From Paraburkholderia ribeironis (GTDB taxonomy: Bacteria > Pseudomonadota > Gammaproteobacteria > Burkholderiales > Burkholderiaceae), in contig NZ_CYGX02000063.1 of assembly GCF_900019265.1 (NCBI RefSeq), positions 1-50,880 of the forward strand: a stretch of DNA of 50,880 nucleotides, written 5' to 3'. Positions 50,838 through 50,880 of this stretch are shown here, piece after piece. The notes beneath the pieces were generated by a model that worked only from the letters and a program-made list of their open reading frames with translations, did no database searches and was not told where the DNA came from. How positions within the stretch are numbered: the first letter of the stretch is position 1; each line of letters begins with the position of its first letter. A program made the translations under genes and the position numbers.

Positions 50838-50880
50838 TTAATGAATCTCGGCGGTCATCGCTGACGCAGCCGAGAACCTC
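50826..50880. mobile_element. probable left end of an IS5-type insertion sequence (cut by the window edge)
   Basis: After CTAG (50823-50826, fitting the YTAR target duplication of the IS5 group) the sequence GGAAACGCTGATTAATGA resembles IS5/IS427-type terminal inverted repeats. The reading frame of the secreted protein ends within 12 bases of this point. The transposase would lie beyond 50880, so this cannot be confirmed here. Confidence 0.4.

Noticed and set aside
1..50880. tRNA, rRNA, CRISPR array, integrase or prophage structural genes
   Set aside because: None recognised by eye. The island border therefore has no integrase or tRNA attachment site that I can see.

Overview
The window reads as a chromosome segment of a high-GC betaproteobacterium of the Burkholderiales, most like Paraburkholderia/Burkholderia. 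This is judged from codon use, from the gene families in the left half (LysR/FUSC pair, ytf-type sugar ABC operon, gntR-mdcABCDEGH, SucC-type CoA transferase) and from protein-level resemblance. No rRNA, tRNA, integrase or CRISPR array was seen.

Left half (1 to about 25.5 kb) is tightly packed metabolic chromosome. A LysR regulator is divergent from a FUSC-type aromatic-acid exporter. Then come a small secreted protein, an acetyl-CoA hydrolase/succinyl-CoA:acetate CoA-transferase, a GlsB/YeaQ stress membrane protein, a periplasmic protein, a membrane metallophosphoesterase, a small membrane protein with a hairpin-rich leader, a RutE-type nitroreductase and an AlkB-type dioxygenase. A four-gene sugar ABC importer (ytfQ, ytfR, ytfT, yjfF type) follows, with two palindromes in its promoter and a strong hairpin after the binding-protein gene. 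Convergent with it is a complete, translationally coupled malonate decarboxylase operon on the minus strand: gntR-type regulator, mdcA, B, C, D, E, G, H. An MFS carboxylate transporter is divergent from it and probably supplies malonate, since no mdcF or madLM is present. A DMT exporter closes this part. Several 9- to 15-nt tandem repeats lie in or beside these genes.

Right half (25.5 to 50.9 kb) is an accessory region with lower GC, long non-coding stretches, orphan genes and at least five decayed genes: a lipoprotein-like gene, a short conserved fragment, a CoiA-like gene with a stop and a frameshift, a phospholipase-D tail, and a split ORF before the Gabija genes. Its core is a minus-strand cluster of a 1246-residue patatin phospholipase whose catalytic halves are separated by a membrane domain, a secreted/membrane-anchored orphan, a 179-residue orphan, a two-HKD phospholipase D, a histidine phosphatase and a DUF2278 protein with a lamin-tail-like end. 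A second, single-HKD PLD protein lies on the opposite strand. I know of no named system with this composition; it is my main candidate for something undescribed.

Next comes a Gabija-like antiphage pair (OLD-family ATPase/TOPRIM nuclease plus UvrD-like helicase, overlapping genes). After it are an AAA+/STAND-like ATPase coupled by a GTGA overlap to a 71-residue ORF, a small beta-rich protein, and a secreted protein whose gene stops at a CTAG followed by what looks like an IS5-type insertion-sequence end at the right edge.
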